NCBI RefSeq assembly: GCF_042666615.1 | Contig: NZ_JBHTDD010000015.1 | Span: forward strand, 1-64,000 | Source of the DNA: KBS50 sp042666615 | GTDB taxonomy: Bacteria; Actinomycetota; Actinomycetes; Mycobacteriales; Micromonosporaceae | Direction: 5' to 3' | DNA length: 64,000 nucleotides | Part shown: positions 50,420 to 59,823 of the stretch, in pieces | Numbering within the stretch: the first letter of the stretch is position 1 | How the letters are laid out: each line of letters starts with the position of its first letter | Made by a program: the position numbers and the translations under genes | The notes under the pieces: generated by a model | Seen by the model: the letters and a program-made list of their open reading frames with translations, nothing else | Told to the model about the DNA's origin: nothing | Database searches by the model: none

Positions 50420-52102
50420 TTACTCCCCTTCTGGTGCGGTGCTACCGCGCACGTTATCTCGCCGCGGGGAGGTCCCGAGCACCACCGCCACGGTCGTACC
50501 GCTGGGGTGCCGGGGACTGATCTCCAGCCGGCCCCGGATACGTTCCGCCCTCTCCGCCATGATCGCAAGACCGTACCGTCCGTCGGGCCGCTGGTCAGCG
50601 ATGCCCTGACCATCATCCGACACTTCAATTCGGGCGTACGGGGGATCCACCTCGCAGGTGACCCACAGATTCGCGGCACTGGCGTGCTTGCGGGCGTTTG
50701 TGACCGCCTCCTGGGCGATGCGCAGCAACTCGGCCTCGGTGGCGGCCGGCAGGCGGGCGGTCGACTCGTCCAGCGAGAGGTGCACCCGCAACCCGGCGGA
50801 GGCGCCGACGGTCCGGGCGTACTCCGCGATCGCGGCGGCCAGCCCACCGTGCCGGTCCACCTCGCTGCGCAGCTCGAACAGGCTCAGCCGCAGTTCGGTG
50901 ATCACCCGGGTCACCTCGCCGCGAAGCGTACGCAGCGACTCCTCGGTGTCCTTAACGTCGGAGTGCAGGGTGGCCAGCGCGTTGTCGATCCCGTACCCGA
51001 CCATCACCAGTTCCTGCGCCACCCCGTCGTGGATCTCGCGGGCCAGCCGCTGCCGCTCCTCGTTGGTGGCCAGCGAACGGACCTCGTCGAACAGCAACGC
51101 CGCCTCCAGCCGCAGCGCCGCCGGATCGGTGAGGGTCCGCACCCGGGCCACCACCGGCGGCGGGTATGCGTTCGCCGTATCCGCCTCCAGGGTGACCAGC
51201 CCGACCGTGCGTACCCCGGCCACCAGCGGGATGACCAGCGCGGAGACGTCCCCGCCGGGATGCGAGCGGGCCTGCGAGCGGGGCGCGGTCTGCGGCTGCT
51301 GGCTGGCCCAGGCGTCGGCGATCGCCGAGTCCGCGTCCAGGGTCGTCTCCCAGTCGACCCGGTCGGCACCGCGCTGGGCGAGCACCACCAGTCGGCCACC
51401 GCCGCTCGCCGACAGCACCGCCGCCCGGTCGGCCCTGGTCACGGTGAGCAACTCCTCGACCAGGTGCTCGGAGATGCCGCCGGGATCGAGTGTCGCCCCG
51501 GGGAGCTGCCGGGCCACGCTGCGGAGCTGGGTGAGCAGCCGGGTCGCCTCCGCGTACGGCTGCGGGCGGGCCTCCCCGCGGGCCTGCATGACCCGTTGGA
51601 ACGTCGCCGCCGCGTACAGCCCGAGCGCGGCGAGGATCAGCCACTGGGCGCAGACCGCCAGGTACCACGGCTGGCTGACCAGGCGTTGGGCTCCCGAGCC
51701 GGTGACGGCGGCACTGCCCAGCAGGACCACCGCGGCGATGCCGAGCAGCGCGGCACCCTCCCAGGTGCGCCGGTCCAGGGCGACAAGCGTGAGCGGCACG
51801 GCAAGATAGGGGAGGAACGCCGAGGCGCCCCAACCGCCGCCCATGGTGGCCTGGGCCGCGACCTGGCTCGCCGCCAGGCCGATCACCACCACCTCGGCGG
51901 CCCTGCCGAGCGGACCGATCAGCCAGTGCCGGGGGGCCAGCAGGGCTGGTATCCCGGCGGCGGCGAGCAGGACCACCCACCAGAGCAGGACCGGCTGCCG
52001 GGTCGCCACCAGAGTGAGCACGGCGACCAGGGCGAGCATGACCATGCGGCCCGTCGCCGCCAGCGGGTGGGGACGGGACTGGGCGACGGTGGACGCGGGC
52101 AC
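50420..52102 (-). CDS. LiaS/NarX-type sensor histidine kinase with GAF domain
   Basis: A 560-residue membrane kinase. About five helices (20-160) are followed by a GAF domain (about 200-345). The HisKA_3 dimerisation helix carries the phospho-histidine in E-R-Q-R-L-A-R-E-I-H-D-G-V-A-Q-E. The HATPase domain has the N-box E-A-V-T-N-A-R-K-H and G-box D-D-G-Q-G-I. GTG 52102 has TACGAT seven bases upstream, so it may be transcribed separately as well as with fadD, whose stop is 14 bases before it. Signal unknown; membrane-stress sensing is typical of the group. Confidence 0.9.
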   Translation of the reverse strand: MPASTVAQSRPHPLAATGRMVMLALVAVLTLVATRQPVLLWWVVLLAAAGIPALLAPRHWLIGPLGRAAEVVVIGLAASQVAAQATMGGGWGASAFLPYLAVPLTLVALDRRTWEGAALLGIAAVVLLGSAAVTGSGAQRLVSQPWYLAVCAQWLILAALGLYAAATFQRVMQARGEARPQPYAEATRLLTQLRSVARQLPGATLDPGGISEHLVEELLTVTRADRAAVLSASGGGRLVVLAQRGADRVDWETTLDADSAIADAWASQQPQTAPRSQARSHPGGDVSALVIPLVAGVRTVGLVTLEADTANAYPPPVVARVRTLTDPAALRLEAALLFDEVRSLATNEERQRLAREIHDGVAQELVMVGYGIDNALATLHSDVKDTEESLRTLRGEVTRVITELRLSLFELRSEVDRHGGLAAAIAEYARTVGASAGLRVHLSLDESTARLPAATEAELLRIAQEAVTNARKHASAANLWVTCEVDPPYARIEVSDDGQGIADQRPDGRYGLAIMAERAERIRGRLEISPRHPSGTTVAVVLGTSPRRDNVRGSTAPEGE

Positions 52103-52109
52103 CTGACGG

Positions 52110-52115
52110 ATCGTA
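52110..52115 (-). promoter_or_regulatory. Leaderless -10 box, histidine kinase gene
   Basis: TACGAT on the minus strand, seven bases before GTG 52102, inside the 3' end region of the fadD-like gene. Confidence 0.4.
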
Positions 52116-52116
52116 G

Positions 52117-53913
52117 TCAGCTTTCGTAGATGGCGGAGATCTCCTCGGCGCATGTCTTCTGCACCACGTTCCGCTTGACCTTCAGTGACGGGGTCAGCTC
52201 CCCGCTGGCCTCGGTGAAGTCCGCCGGAAGGATGCGGAACTTCTTGATCGTCTCGGCCTTCGAGACGGTCTTGTTCGCCTCGTCGATGCTGGCCTCGATC
52301 TCGGCCCGTAGTTGCGGATCTTCGCGCAGGTCGGCGACGGCGGTGCCGGCCGGATGGCCGTGGCCGTCCAGCCACGCGGGCCACGCCTCCTCGTCGATGG
52401 TGACCAGCGCGGCGATGTACGGCCGCCGGTCACCGACCACCACGCACTGACTGATCAGTGGGTGGGCCCGGATGCGATCCTCCAGCACGGCGGGCGCGAC
52501 GTTCTTGCCGCCCGCGGTAACGATGATTTCCTTCTTCCGGCCGGTGATCGTCAGGTACCCGTCCGGGTCCAACTGACCGAGGTCACCCGTGTAGAACCAG
52601 TCGTCCCGCAGCACCTCGGCGCTGGCATCCGGGTTGTTCCAGTACCCCTGGAACACGACGTCGCCCTTGATCAGCACCTCGCCGTCGTCGGCGACCCGGA
52701 TGGTGACCCCGGGCAACGGGCGGCCGACGGTGCCGATCCGGGTGGCACCGGGCAGGTTGGCCGCCACCGCGGGTGAGGTCTCGGTGAGCCCGTACCCCTC
52801 CTGGATGGCGATCCCGACGCCGCGGAAGAAGTGGCCGAGCCGGGCACCCAGTGGCGCGCCCCCGGAGATCGCCGCCCCGCACCGGCCGCCGAGCGCCGCC
52901 CGGAGCTTGCGGTACACCAGTCGGTCGAGGACGCGGTGCTGTAGACGCAGCCGCCACCCGGGGCCGGACGGGGTGTCCAGCGCCTCGCTGTACGCAACCG
53001 CCACCTGTTCGGCCCGGGCAAAGATCGAACCCTTTCCCTCGGCCTGCGCCTTCCGCACCGCGCCGTTGTAGACCTTCTCGAATACCCGAGGAACGGAGAG
53101 CACGAAGGTCGGCCTGAATCGCTGCAACTCGTCGACCAGCTGCTTGGTGTCCGACAGGTGCAGCATGGTGACCCGGGCGCCCACCACGCCGATCTGGATC
53201 AGCCGGGCGAAGGAGTGCGCCAGGGGCAGGAAGAGCAGCGTCGACGCGCCCTCGTGGAAGAGGTTCGGCAGCACCGGGATGGCGTTGAAGATGTCCGAGT
53301 ACATGTTCCGGTGGGTGAGCGCGCAGCCCTTCGGCCGGCCGGTGGTGCCGCTGGTGTAGATGATCGTCGCGAGGTCCCCGGACCGGACGTCGCGGCGGCG
53401 GGTGTCGATCTCGCCCGGGTCGACGGTGGCACCCCGCGCCAGCAGGGCGTCCAGATCTCCGGTCTCGATCGTCCACACCTGCGCCAGACCCGGCAGGTCC
53501 GCGCGGATCCCGGCGACGGCGAGCGCGTGCGCCCCGGTTTCGACCACGCAGGCCACCGCGCCGGAGTCGGAGAGGATCCAGGCGACCTGCTCGGCGCTCG
53601 ACGTCTCGTACACCGGCACGGACACGGCGCCGGCGGCCCAGATCGCGTAGTCGACGAGAGTCCACTCGTATCGGGTCCGGCTCATCAACCCGACCCGGTC
53701 CCCGGGCTGGATACCGGCCGCGACCAGGCCGCGAGCCAGCGCGATCACCTCGTCGCGGAACTGCCGGCAGGTCACGTCGGCCCAGCCGCCGCCGGGGGTG
53801 GGCCGGACGAACTGCACGAAGTCCGGTGCGGCGGCGGCATTGTCCCAGACCGGGTCGGTCAGGTTGGCCGCGTCGCCCACGGTGACGACCGGGGGAACGG
53901 AGAACTCGCGCAC
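52117..53913 (-). CDS. Long-chain fatty acid-CoA ligase, FadD15-like
   Basis: A 598-residue ANL-superfamily enzyme that activates fatty acids to acyl-CoA through acyl-AMP. The P-loop T-S-G-T-T-G-R-P-K-G is near residue 185, the Y-G-L-T-E-T-S motif near 375, and the late hinge G-R-K-K-E-I-I-V-T. GTG 53913 is preferred over 53919 because GAGGAG lies five bases before it. It corresponds in position and type to mycobacterial FadD15 (Rv2187). Confidence 0.92.
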   Translation of the reverse strand: MREFSVPPVVTVGDAANLTDPVWDNAAAAPDFVQFVRPTPGGGWADVTCRQFRDEVIALARGLVAAGIQPGDRVGLMSRTRYEWTLVDYAIWAAGAVSVPVYETSSAEQVAWILSDSGAVACVVETGAHALAVAGIRADLPGLAQVWTIETGDLDALLARGATVDPGEIDTRRRDVRSGDLATIIYTSGTTGRPKGCALTHRNMYSDIFNAIPVLPNLFHEGASTLLFLPLAHSFARLIQIGVVGARVTMLHLSDTKQLVDELQRFRPTFVLSVPRVFEKVYNGAVRKAQAEGKGSIFARAEQVAVAYSEALDTPSGPGWRLRLQHRVLDRLVYRKLRAALGGRCGAAISGGAPLGARLGHFFRGVGIAIQEGYGLTETSPAVAANLPGATRIGTVGRPLPGVTIRVADDGEVLIKGDVVFQGYWNNPDASAEVLRDDWFYTGDLGQLDPDGYLTITGRKKEIIVTAGGKNVAPAVLEDRIRAHPLISQCVVVGDRRPYIAALVTIDEEAWPAWLDGHGHPAGTAVADLREDPQLRAEIEASIDEANKTVSKAETIKKFRILPADFTEASGELTPSLKVKRNVVQKTCAEEISAIYES

Positions 53914-54115
53914 CTGCACTCCTCGTACTCGTTGCCGTCGGACGTCGGAACCCTCCGGGGGCGGCTACCCGAACCTACCCGGCCGGTCCGGCGCTTCGCC
54001 TGCTGGCCGCCCGTACGCCGCGTGCCACCTGGCCCTGGTCCGGCCCGAGAGTCGGCAACCGGGCGTCCCCGGACGGCCCGCCCGGCCAGCCGGTCCCTGA
54101 CATCGGCACAGAGGG

Positions 54116-54121
54116 TAGCCT
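54116..54121 (+). promoter_or_regulatory. Leaderless -10 box, SRPBCC gene
   Basis: TAGCCT seven bases before the ATG at 54129, no ribosome site between. Confidence 0.45.
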
Positions 54122-54128
54122 GCCTGCC

Positions 54129-54581
54129 ATGGCGGACTCCTCCACCCAGTCGATCGTCATCGCCGCGCCGGTCGCCCAGGTCGCGGAAGTGATATGTGAC
54201 TTCGCCAGCTACCCGGAGTGGACCGAGGCCGTCCGCACCGTGGAGGTGCTGGAGGAGTACGAGGACGGTTACGCCAGCCGCGTCCGGTTCGTGGTCGACG
54301 CCGGAGTGCTGGCCGACGACTACACGCTTGTCTACTCGTACGCCGAGGACCTGTCCCGAATCGAGTGGGAGCTGGCGGCGCCGAGCCGGACCCAGCGCCG
54401 CCAGAACGGTTCGTACGACCTGGCGGACAACGGCGACGGAAGCTGCACCGTGACGTACACGCTGGAGGTGGAGCTGGCCATCGCGACGCTTGGCATGTTC
54501 CGCCGCAAGGCCGAAAAGATGATCATGGATACGGCGTTGAAGCAGCTCAAGCGGCGGGTCGAGGCCGGCGAAGCGGGATGA
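54129..54581 (+). CDS. SRPBCC (START-like) domain protein
   Basis: A 150-residue helix-grip protein of the polyketide cyclase/dehydrase type (S-I-V-I-A-A-P-V-A-Q-V, D-F-A-S-Y-P-E-W, Y-T-L-E-V-E-L). It resembles mycobacterial TB16.3 (Rv2185c) and occupies the same neighbourhood beside fadD15. The fold binds a hydrophobic ligand; a role in lipid handling is plausible. Confidence 0.85.
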   Translation: MADSSTQSIVIAAPVAQVAEVICDFASYPEWTEAVRTVEVLEEYEDGYASRVRFVVDAGVLADDYTLVYSYAEDLSRIEWELAAPSRTQRRQNGSYDLADNGDGSCTVTYTLEVELAIATLGMFRRKAEKMIMDTALKQLKRRVEAGEAG

Positions 54582-54635
54582 CGGCGGTGGAGATGGCGGC
54601 GGGACCGACCGGTCGCCGGAACGGGGGTGCCGACC

Positions 54636-55436
54636 ATGACGGATAGCGATCCAGGCAGCGCCCGGGAGGAGGCCGAGCGCCTGGTGGCCACCGTGCTGGC
54701 GGCGGCTCGGCTGGCCACGGCGAGCGGTGCGACAGGCCACGCCGGGACCGGGTGGGCCGGCGCCAACCCGGTCGGCTCCTTGCTCGCTGGCGTGTTCGAC
54801 CGGTTCGCGAGCGCCGGCCCGGCGGGCGATCCACCGCCCGCCCCGGACAGTGCCCGGATCGCCACCGGTGCTGCCGAATGCTGCGTCTGCCCCATCTGCC
54901 GGTCGATCGCCGCGCTCCGCGACCCCAGCCCGGAGTTCGCCGAGCGGCTCGCCACCGGCGCCGGCGACCTCGCCGCCGGCGTGGCGAGCATGCTCCGCGC
55001 GCTCGGCTCGGCCGCCGGGTCCGCACCTGGAAGCCCGCGGTCGGGCGGTACGGGGTCCCCGCCGGCCGGTGGCCCGAAGGCCGACGCTCCAGAGGCCGGC
55101 GGTGCGTCCGGCGGCCCGTCGGGTGGGCCGCCGTACGGCGGGCCGGAGCCCGGGGGCGAGCCCGCTGATCGTGGATTCCCGGTGCCCCCTCAGGGGCCGC
55201 AGGAATCCACGATCGACCGGTCCGGTCGATCGGATCCGGACGCCGTGTGGCGCGCGGCGACCGGGGCGGGGCATGATCTACCCGCAGCCGGGGTGGACGT
55301 CTGGGCGGCGGCCACCGCCGCGCAGCCGGACGACGAGACCGGCGGCGCGCCACCCACCGGCGGTGGCGTCCCGTCCACCGGTGAGCCGTCCACCGGCGGC
55401 AGGCGGACTGGCGACCCCGGTCCGCCGGCGTCCTGA
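54636..55436 (+). CDS. CPxC-containing actinobacterial protein
   Basis: A 266-residue protein. The conserved part is the first 125 residues: a helical start, then C-C-V-C-P-I-C-R-S at about 82-90 (possible metal site) and S-P-E-F-A-E-R-L. The remainder is low-complexity Gly/Pro/Ala. ATG 54636 is nine bases into a frame opened by GTG 54627. It overlaps a 48-base palindrome at 55167-55214 in its disordered tail. The function is unknown; relatives lie beside glucokinase genes in streptomycetes, as I recall. Confidence 0.7.
   Translation: MTDSDPGSAREEAERLVATVLAAARLATASGATGHAGTGWAGANPVGSLLAGVFDRFASAGPAGDPPPAPDSARIATGAAECCVCPICRSIAALRDPSPEFAERLATGAGDLAAGVASMLRALGSAAGSAPGSPRSGGTGSPPAGGPKADAPEAGGASGGPSGGPPYGGPEPGGEPADRGFPVPPQGPQESTIDRSGRSDPDAVWRAATGAGHDLPAAGVDVWAAATAAQPDDETGGAPPTGGGVPSTGEPSTGGRRTGDPGPPAS
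55167..55214. repeat. 48-bp palindrome inside coding tail
   Basis: Outer arms 55167-55179 and 55202-55214 are a perfect 13-bp inverted repeat ending in GATC. An inner CCCC/GGGG stem (55185-55188 with 55193-55196) surrounds loop CTCA. It lies within the low-complexity end of the CPxC gene. Its size, GATC ends and structure resemble the palindrome at 23983-24040. Confidence 0.75.
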
Positions 55437-55535
55437 TCGACCGGCACCGGCGGGAGTAAGGGTCAGGATCGACCGGGCGGGCCGCGGCCACGACCGGCGG
55501 CGTGAGCCGGGCAGTACAGCGGAGGGAGTGGCGGC

Positions 55536-56480
55536 GTGACGCTGACCATCGGAGTCGACGTCGGTGGCACCAAGGTGGCCGGGGGTGTCGTCGACGAGTC
55601 CGGCACGGTGCTGGCGCGCGCCCGGCGGGACACCCCCGCGGAGGACGTCGGCAAGACCCGAGATGTGATCATCGAGGTGGTGACCGAGCTGACCGCCGGT
55701 CGGCAGATCGAGGCGGTGGGCATCGGCGCGGCCGGCTGGATCGACGCCAGCCGGTCGATCGTGCAGTTCGCGCCGAACATCGCCTGGCGGGACGAGCCGC
55801 TGCGGGAGTACGTCAGCACGGCCGTGGGGCTGCCGGTGATCGTGGAGAACGACGCCAACGCGGCCGCCTGGGCCGAGTTCCGGCACGGCGCCGCGCGGAC
55901 CGCCGACGCGTCGATGGTGATGCTGACCATCGGCACCGGCGTGGGTGGCGGCGTGATCCTCGGCGGCGAGCTGCTGCGCGGGGCCAACGGCATCGCGGCC
56001 GAGCTGGGCCACATGCTGGCGGTGCCGGACGGGCACCTGTGTGGCTGCGGCCGGTTGGGCTGCATCGAGCAGTACGCCAGCGGCAGCGCCCTGGTGCGGT
56101 TCGCCCGGTCGGGGGCGCGGCAGGAGCCGGACCGGGCAACCCTCCTGCTCGACCTGGCGGGCGGGGACCCGGAGGCGGTCACCGGCCGGATGGTGACCTC
56201 GGCGGCGCAAGCCGGCGACCCGGTCTCCGCCGAGGCGTTCGCCCAACTCGGCCGCTGGCTCGGCATGGCGATGGCGGACCTGGTCCAGATCCTCGACCCG
56301 CAGATGGTGGTGATCGGCGGCGGTGTGATCGACGCCGGCGAGTTGCTGCTCGGCCCCACCGACCGCTCCTACCGCGAGTCGCTGGCGCAGCGCGGTCGCC
56401 TGCCGGTCGCCGAGATCCGGCCGGCGGAACTGGGCAACGACGCGGGCGTGGTCGGGGCGGCCGACCTGGCCCGTCGGTAG
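55536..56480 (+). CDS. glk: ROK-family glucokinase
   Basis: A 314-residue sugar kinase. The ATP site D-V-G-G-T-K is at residues 8-13, the ROK signature and E-N-D-A-N-A-A with catalytic Asp near 108, and the zinc site H-x11-C-G-C-G-x2-G-C with H-L-C-G-C-G-R-L-G-C. It should phosphorylate glucose with ATP (possibly polyphosphate) and, in streptomycetes, its relative GlkA mediates carbon catabolite repression. GTG 55536 has GGAGGGAG upstream. The final 23 bases including the stop are duplicated downstream. Confidence 0.92.
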   Translation: MTLTIGVDVGGTKVAGGVVDESGTVLARARRDTPAEDVGKTRDVIIEVVTELTAGRQIEAVGIGAAGWIDASRSIVQFAPNIAWRDEPLREYVSTAVGLPVIVENDANAAAWAEFRHGAARTADASMVMLTIGTGVGGGVILGGELLRGANGIAAELGHMLAVPDGHLCGCGRLGCIEQYASGSALVRFARSGARQEPDRATLLLDLAGGDPEAVTGRMVTSAAQAGDPVSAEAFAQLGRWLGMAMADLVQILDPQMVVIGGGVIDAGELLLGPTDRSYRESLAQRGRLPVAEIRPAELGNDAGVVGAADLARR

Positions 56481-56504
56481 CGGCCGACCTGGCCCGTCAG
56501 TAGG
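56459..56504 (+). repeat. 23-bp duplication of glk 3' end
   Basis: GGCCGACCTGGCCCGTCGGT (56459-56478) recurs at 56482-56501 with one change. The unit is 23 bases and carries the TAG stop, so a second stop lies at 56501-56503. It is a recent-looking tandem duplication. Confidence 0.8.
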
Positions 56505-56803
56505 GGTCAGGTCGGAGCGTCCCGCCCGGTTCCGCCACCCGTCGGTGACCGCCCCGTGTCGGTCACCTCGCGGTGGCGAACCGGCGGCGTGGACCTGCCC
56601 GTGTCGATGACCGTAGCGCCGCCGGATACAACGGACATACAGCGGCGTGGGTCGATATGATCGGTTGGCCTGGTGTTCCTGGACGGTCCGGCTACCGCCG
56701 GCTCCGTCGTCCGCCGCCGGACCGTCCGCCGCCCACCGTCTAGGCTGACGATCCGGTCAGCGACGACCGTCGCCCCATCGGCCTTACCGTCGCGGAGGGT
56801 GTG
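56505..56803 (+). promoter_or_regulatory. Upstream region of AfsR-like gene
   Basis: About 300 bases without a gene. TATGAT at 56656-56661 is a near-consensus -10, giving a leader of about 135 bases. TAGGCT at 56741-56746 is a second candidate. GGAGG at 56794-56798 is the ribosome site. No convincing -35 pairs with either. Confidence 0.4.
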
Positions 56804-59752
56804 GTGCTGCGGTTCGATCTGCTGGGTCCGCTCCGGGTGGTGCGCGACGATGACCTGGTCATCGTGCGTCCGTACAAACCTCGCACGATCCTGGCGTGCG
56901 TGCTGGCACGGGCGAACGAACGGGTCGACGTCGACGAACTCGTGGAGGAGGTCTGGGGCGGAGATCCGCCGCCGTCCTCCCGAGCCAACGTCCGGACCTA
57001 CGTGAACACGATCAGGCGGCTGCTGGGCGCGCCCGGCAACGCCATCCTGAGCAGTGTCGACGGTGGCTACGTGATCCGCGCCGAACCGGAACAGCTCGAT
57101 GTGCAGGCGTTCCGCCAACTGGTGGCGGCCGGTCGAAAGGCGCACCTCGACGGCGAGGTGGCCACCGCCCTGTCGTACCTCGATCGGGCGATGGCGTTGA
57201 GCCGGGGCCCGGCGCTCGCGGACGTTCCCACGGGGCCGCTGCTCAGCACCTACGCGGCCACCCTCGATGCCGAACTGACCGAGGCCGCCGAGGACCGGGC
57301 GATGGCTCTGCTGCAACTGGACCGTCCCGCGGACGCCCTGGCGCAGTTGCGCCGGCTCGTCACCGACCATCCCCTCCGCGAGCGCGTACACGCGCTGATG
57401 ATCGCGGCGCTCTACCGCGCGGGCGACGCCGCCGCCGCGCTGGAGGCGTACCAGCGTGCCCGGGCCATCCTCCGCGAGCAGCTCGGCATCGATCCAGGTC
57501 CCGAGCTGCGCCAGGCGCAGCAGGCCGTGCTGCTGCGCGACGTCACGGTGGGCGGACCCGGTTTCCGGGAGTCCGTCGGCACACCGCGACGGCTGGTCGG
57601 CGCTGGTCCGCAGCCGCCACGGCAGCTACCGCCGGCCGCCGCGGTCCTCGTGGGGCGGGAACGTGAGATCGCGGCGCTGCACCGTGCTGCCGCCGCGTCC
57701 CGACCGCGGGCCCGGCCGACGGTGCTCGCCATCCACGGACCTGGCGGCGTGGGCAAATCGACACTCGCGGTCCAGGTGGCACACGATCTGATCGACCGGT
57801 TCCCCGACGGGCAGCTCTACCTCGACCTGCACGGCGCCACCCCGGCGGACCCCCCGCTGGCGACCGATGTGGCGCTGGCCCGGATGCTTACCGCGCTGGG
57901 GCTGCCCTCCTCGGGGATCAGCGGCGACGTCGCGGAGGCGGTCGGGCAGTTCCGCTCCCGGTTGGCCGGGCGGCGGGTGCTGATGCTGCTCGACAACGCC
58001 GCGGACTCGGCCCAGGTGGCCCCCCTGGTGCCCGCCGCGGAGGGCTGTCTCGTCCTGGTTACCAGCCGCGTCCTGCTGGCGTCCCTCGACGGGGCGGCGC
58101 ACCTGCCGGTCGGGCCACTGACGGCGGAGGACTCGGTTCAGGTGCTCGTGAAGGTGCTCGGCGAACGCCGGGTCGCGGCCGAGCCGGCCGCGGCCGCGGC
58201 GATCGGCCGGCTCTGTGGGCATCTGCCCCTCTCGCTGCGGGTGGCGGCGGCCCGCCTGGTGGCACAACCGACACTGACCCTGGGCCGGTTCGCCGACCGG
58301 CTCGCCGACCAACGCGAGCGGCTGGACCTGCTGGAACTCCCCGAGCTGAGCGTGCGGGCGAGTCTGCGGACGAGCTACCTCCAGCTGCGGCAGTCGTCCT
58401 CCGCCGTCGACCTGGCGGCGGCCCGGGGGTTCCGGCTGCTGGCGGGTCTCGCCGTGCCGGAGTTCGGGATCGACGCGGTGTCGGCGCTGCTCGGCACCCC
58501 GCCGGCCCGGTCCGAGGCGGTCATCGACCGGCTCGTCGAGCTCCGCCTCGTGGATCCCCTCGGGTCGGACCGGTTCCGCATCCACGACCTGCTTCGCCTG
58601 GTCGGAGCCGAACTGGCGGCGGCCGACGAACCGGCCGCCGAACGGAGCGCGGCCACCCGCCGCACCATCGACCACTACGTGCATTCCGCGCAGCGAGCGA
58701 TGTCGTTCATCCGCCCCGGTATCCCGCCCGGATCGGACGGACCAACCGTCGGCGAACCGTCCCCGGTGGCAACGATCGCCGACGCGTCCGCGGCGGCTGC
58801 CTGGTTGGAGACGGAACTTCCGGTCCTGCTGGCCATGGCCCGGCACCATCCGGCCGAGTCGGCGTTGGACCTGCGGCGGATACTGGCTCCGTACCTCTCG
58901 CCGCGGGCGCGCTGGGGGATGCTCGGTGAACTCGCCATGCTCGCCCGGGACGCCGCGGTCGAGTCGGGGGACCACGCGGCCGAGGCGCTCGCCCTGATCT
59001 CGCTCGGGCTGGTGAGCCAGCGGACAGGTGACAGTCACGCGGCCTTCGACCATCTCGGCGCGGCGTTGCGGATACAGCGACGGATCGGGGACCCGCAGGA
59101 AGGTGTCACGCTTCAGTACCTCGGCCTGTTCTGTTACGAAATGAACAACTGTGCGGAGGCGGCGGCGTACAACGTCTCGGCGTTGCGGAGGCTGCGGGAC
59201 AGCGGCACCGCCATTCAACGGGCGATCGGCCTGCACAACCTCAGCGACGTGTACGCCGCCCTCGGCCGCACGCGCTCCGCCGAGCGGTTCCTGCGTCGTA
59301 GCCTGTCGCTTCGCACGGCGGAGGAGGACCGGTTCGGGCTGGCCCGGGGGTACGTCAACCTGGGGCGGATCCTGGCCGGCCACGGCGAGTTGGCCGATGC
59401 CACCCGCTGGCTGGACCTGGGCGTCGCCCAGGCGCGGGAAGTCGGATACGGCGAGGCGGAGTGGGAGGGCTACGTCGTACGGGCCGAACTCGCGGTGTGG
59501 CGGCGCGCGGGGCACGCCGCCCTCGACGAGCTGCGCCGGGCCGGACAGCTCACCGACGGGCTGGGCCGCCCCTACCTGCGCGGGATCGTGCTGTCGCAGC
59601 TCGCCCGGGCCTACCGGCTGCTGGGCGAGGAGACGATGGCGGAGAGCAGCGAATCGGCCGCCGCCGAAGTGCTGGCGAAGTGCAACACCGGCCGTGACCC
59701 CGCGCTGGAGGTGTTCCTCGCCCAGCGCGGTCCCGCGGTGCGGGATCGATGA
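56804..59752 (+). CDS. AfsR/SARP-family transcriptional regulator
   Basis: A 982-residue regulator. Residues 1-95 are an OmpR-type winged helix (V-D-E-L-V-E-E-V-W-G-G). About 95-245 form the BTAD domain (R-A-M-A-L-L-Q-L, A-L-E-A-Y-Q-R-A-R). About 280-560 form an NB-ARC ATPase with Walker A G-P-G-G-V-G-K-S-T and Walker B V-L-M-L-L-D. The last 350 residues are TPRs (L-G-L-V-S-Q-R-T-G-D, Y-V-N-L-G-R-I-L). Such proteins activate secondary-metabolism genes at direct-repeat operators. GTG 56804 is chosen over 56801 for ribosome-site spacing. No biosynthetic cluster is adjacent. Confidence 0.92.
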   Translation: MLRFDLLGPLRVVRDDDLVIVRPYKPRTILACVLARANERVDVDELVEEVWGGDPPPSSRANVRTYVNTIRRLLGAPGNAILSSVDGGYVIRAEPEQLDVQAFRQLVAAGRKAHLDGEVATALSYLDRAMALSRGPALADVPTGPLLSTYAATLDAELTEAAEDRAMALLQLDRPADALAQLRRLVTDHPLRERVHALMIAALYRAGDAAAALEAYQRARAILREQLGIDPGPELRQAQQAVLLRDVTVGGPGFRESVGTPRRLVGAGPQPPRQLPPAAAVLVGREREIAALHRAAAASRPRARPTVLAIHGPGGVGKSTLAVQVAHDLIDRFPDGQLYLDLHGATPADPPLATDVALARMLTALGLPSSGISGDVAEAVGQFRSRLAGRRVLMLLDNAADSAQVAPLVPAAEGCLVLVTSRVLLASLDGAAHLPVGPLTAEDSVQVLVKVLGERRVAAEPAAAAAIGRLCGHLPLSLRVAAARLVAQPTLTLGRFADRLADQRERLDLLELPELSVRASLRTSYLQLRQSSSAVDLAAARGFRLLAGLAVPEFGIDAVSALLGTPPARSEAVIDRLVELRLVDPLGSDRFRIHDLLRLVGAELAAADEPAAERSAATRRTIDHYVHSAQRAMSFIRPGIPPGSDGPTVGEPSPVATIADASAAAAWLETELPVLLAMARHHPAESALDLRRILAPYLSPRARWGMLGELAMLARDAAVESGDHAAEALALISLGLVSQRTGDSHAAFDHLGAALRIQRRIGDPQEGVTLQYLGLFCYEMNNCAEAAAYNVSALRRLRDSGTAIQRAIGLHNLSDVYAALGRTRSAERFLRRSLSLRTAEEDRFGLARGYVNLGRILAGHGELADATRWLDLGVAQAREVGYGEAEWEGYVVRAELAVWRRAGHAALDELRRAGQLTDGLGRPYLRGIVLSQLARAYRLLGEETMAESSESAAAEVLAKCNTGRDPALEVFLAQRGPAVRDR

Positions 59753-59823
59753 GGTCGAGCGGCACCCTACCCTCCGCACGTCGACATCGGGCGGTCGCGC
59801 CGATCGCAAGTGGCGGCGACCGT

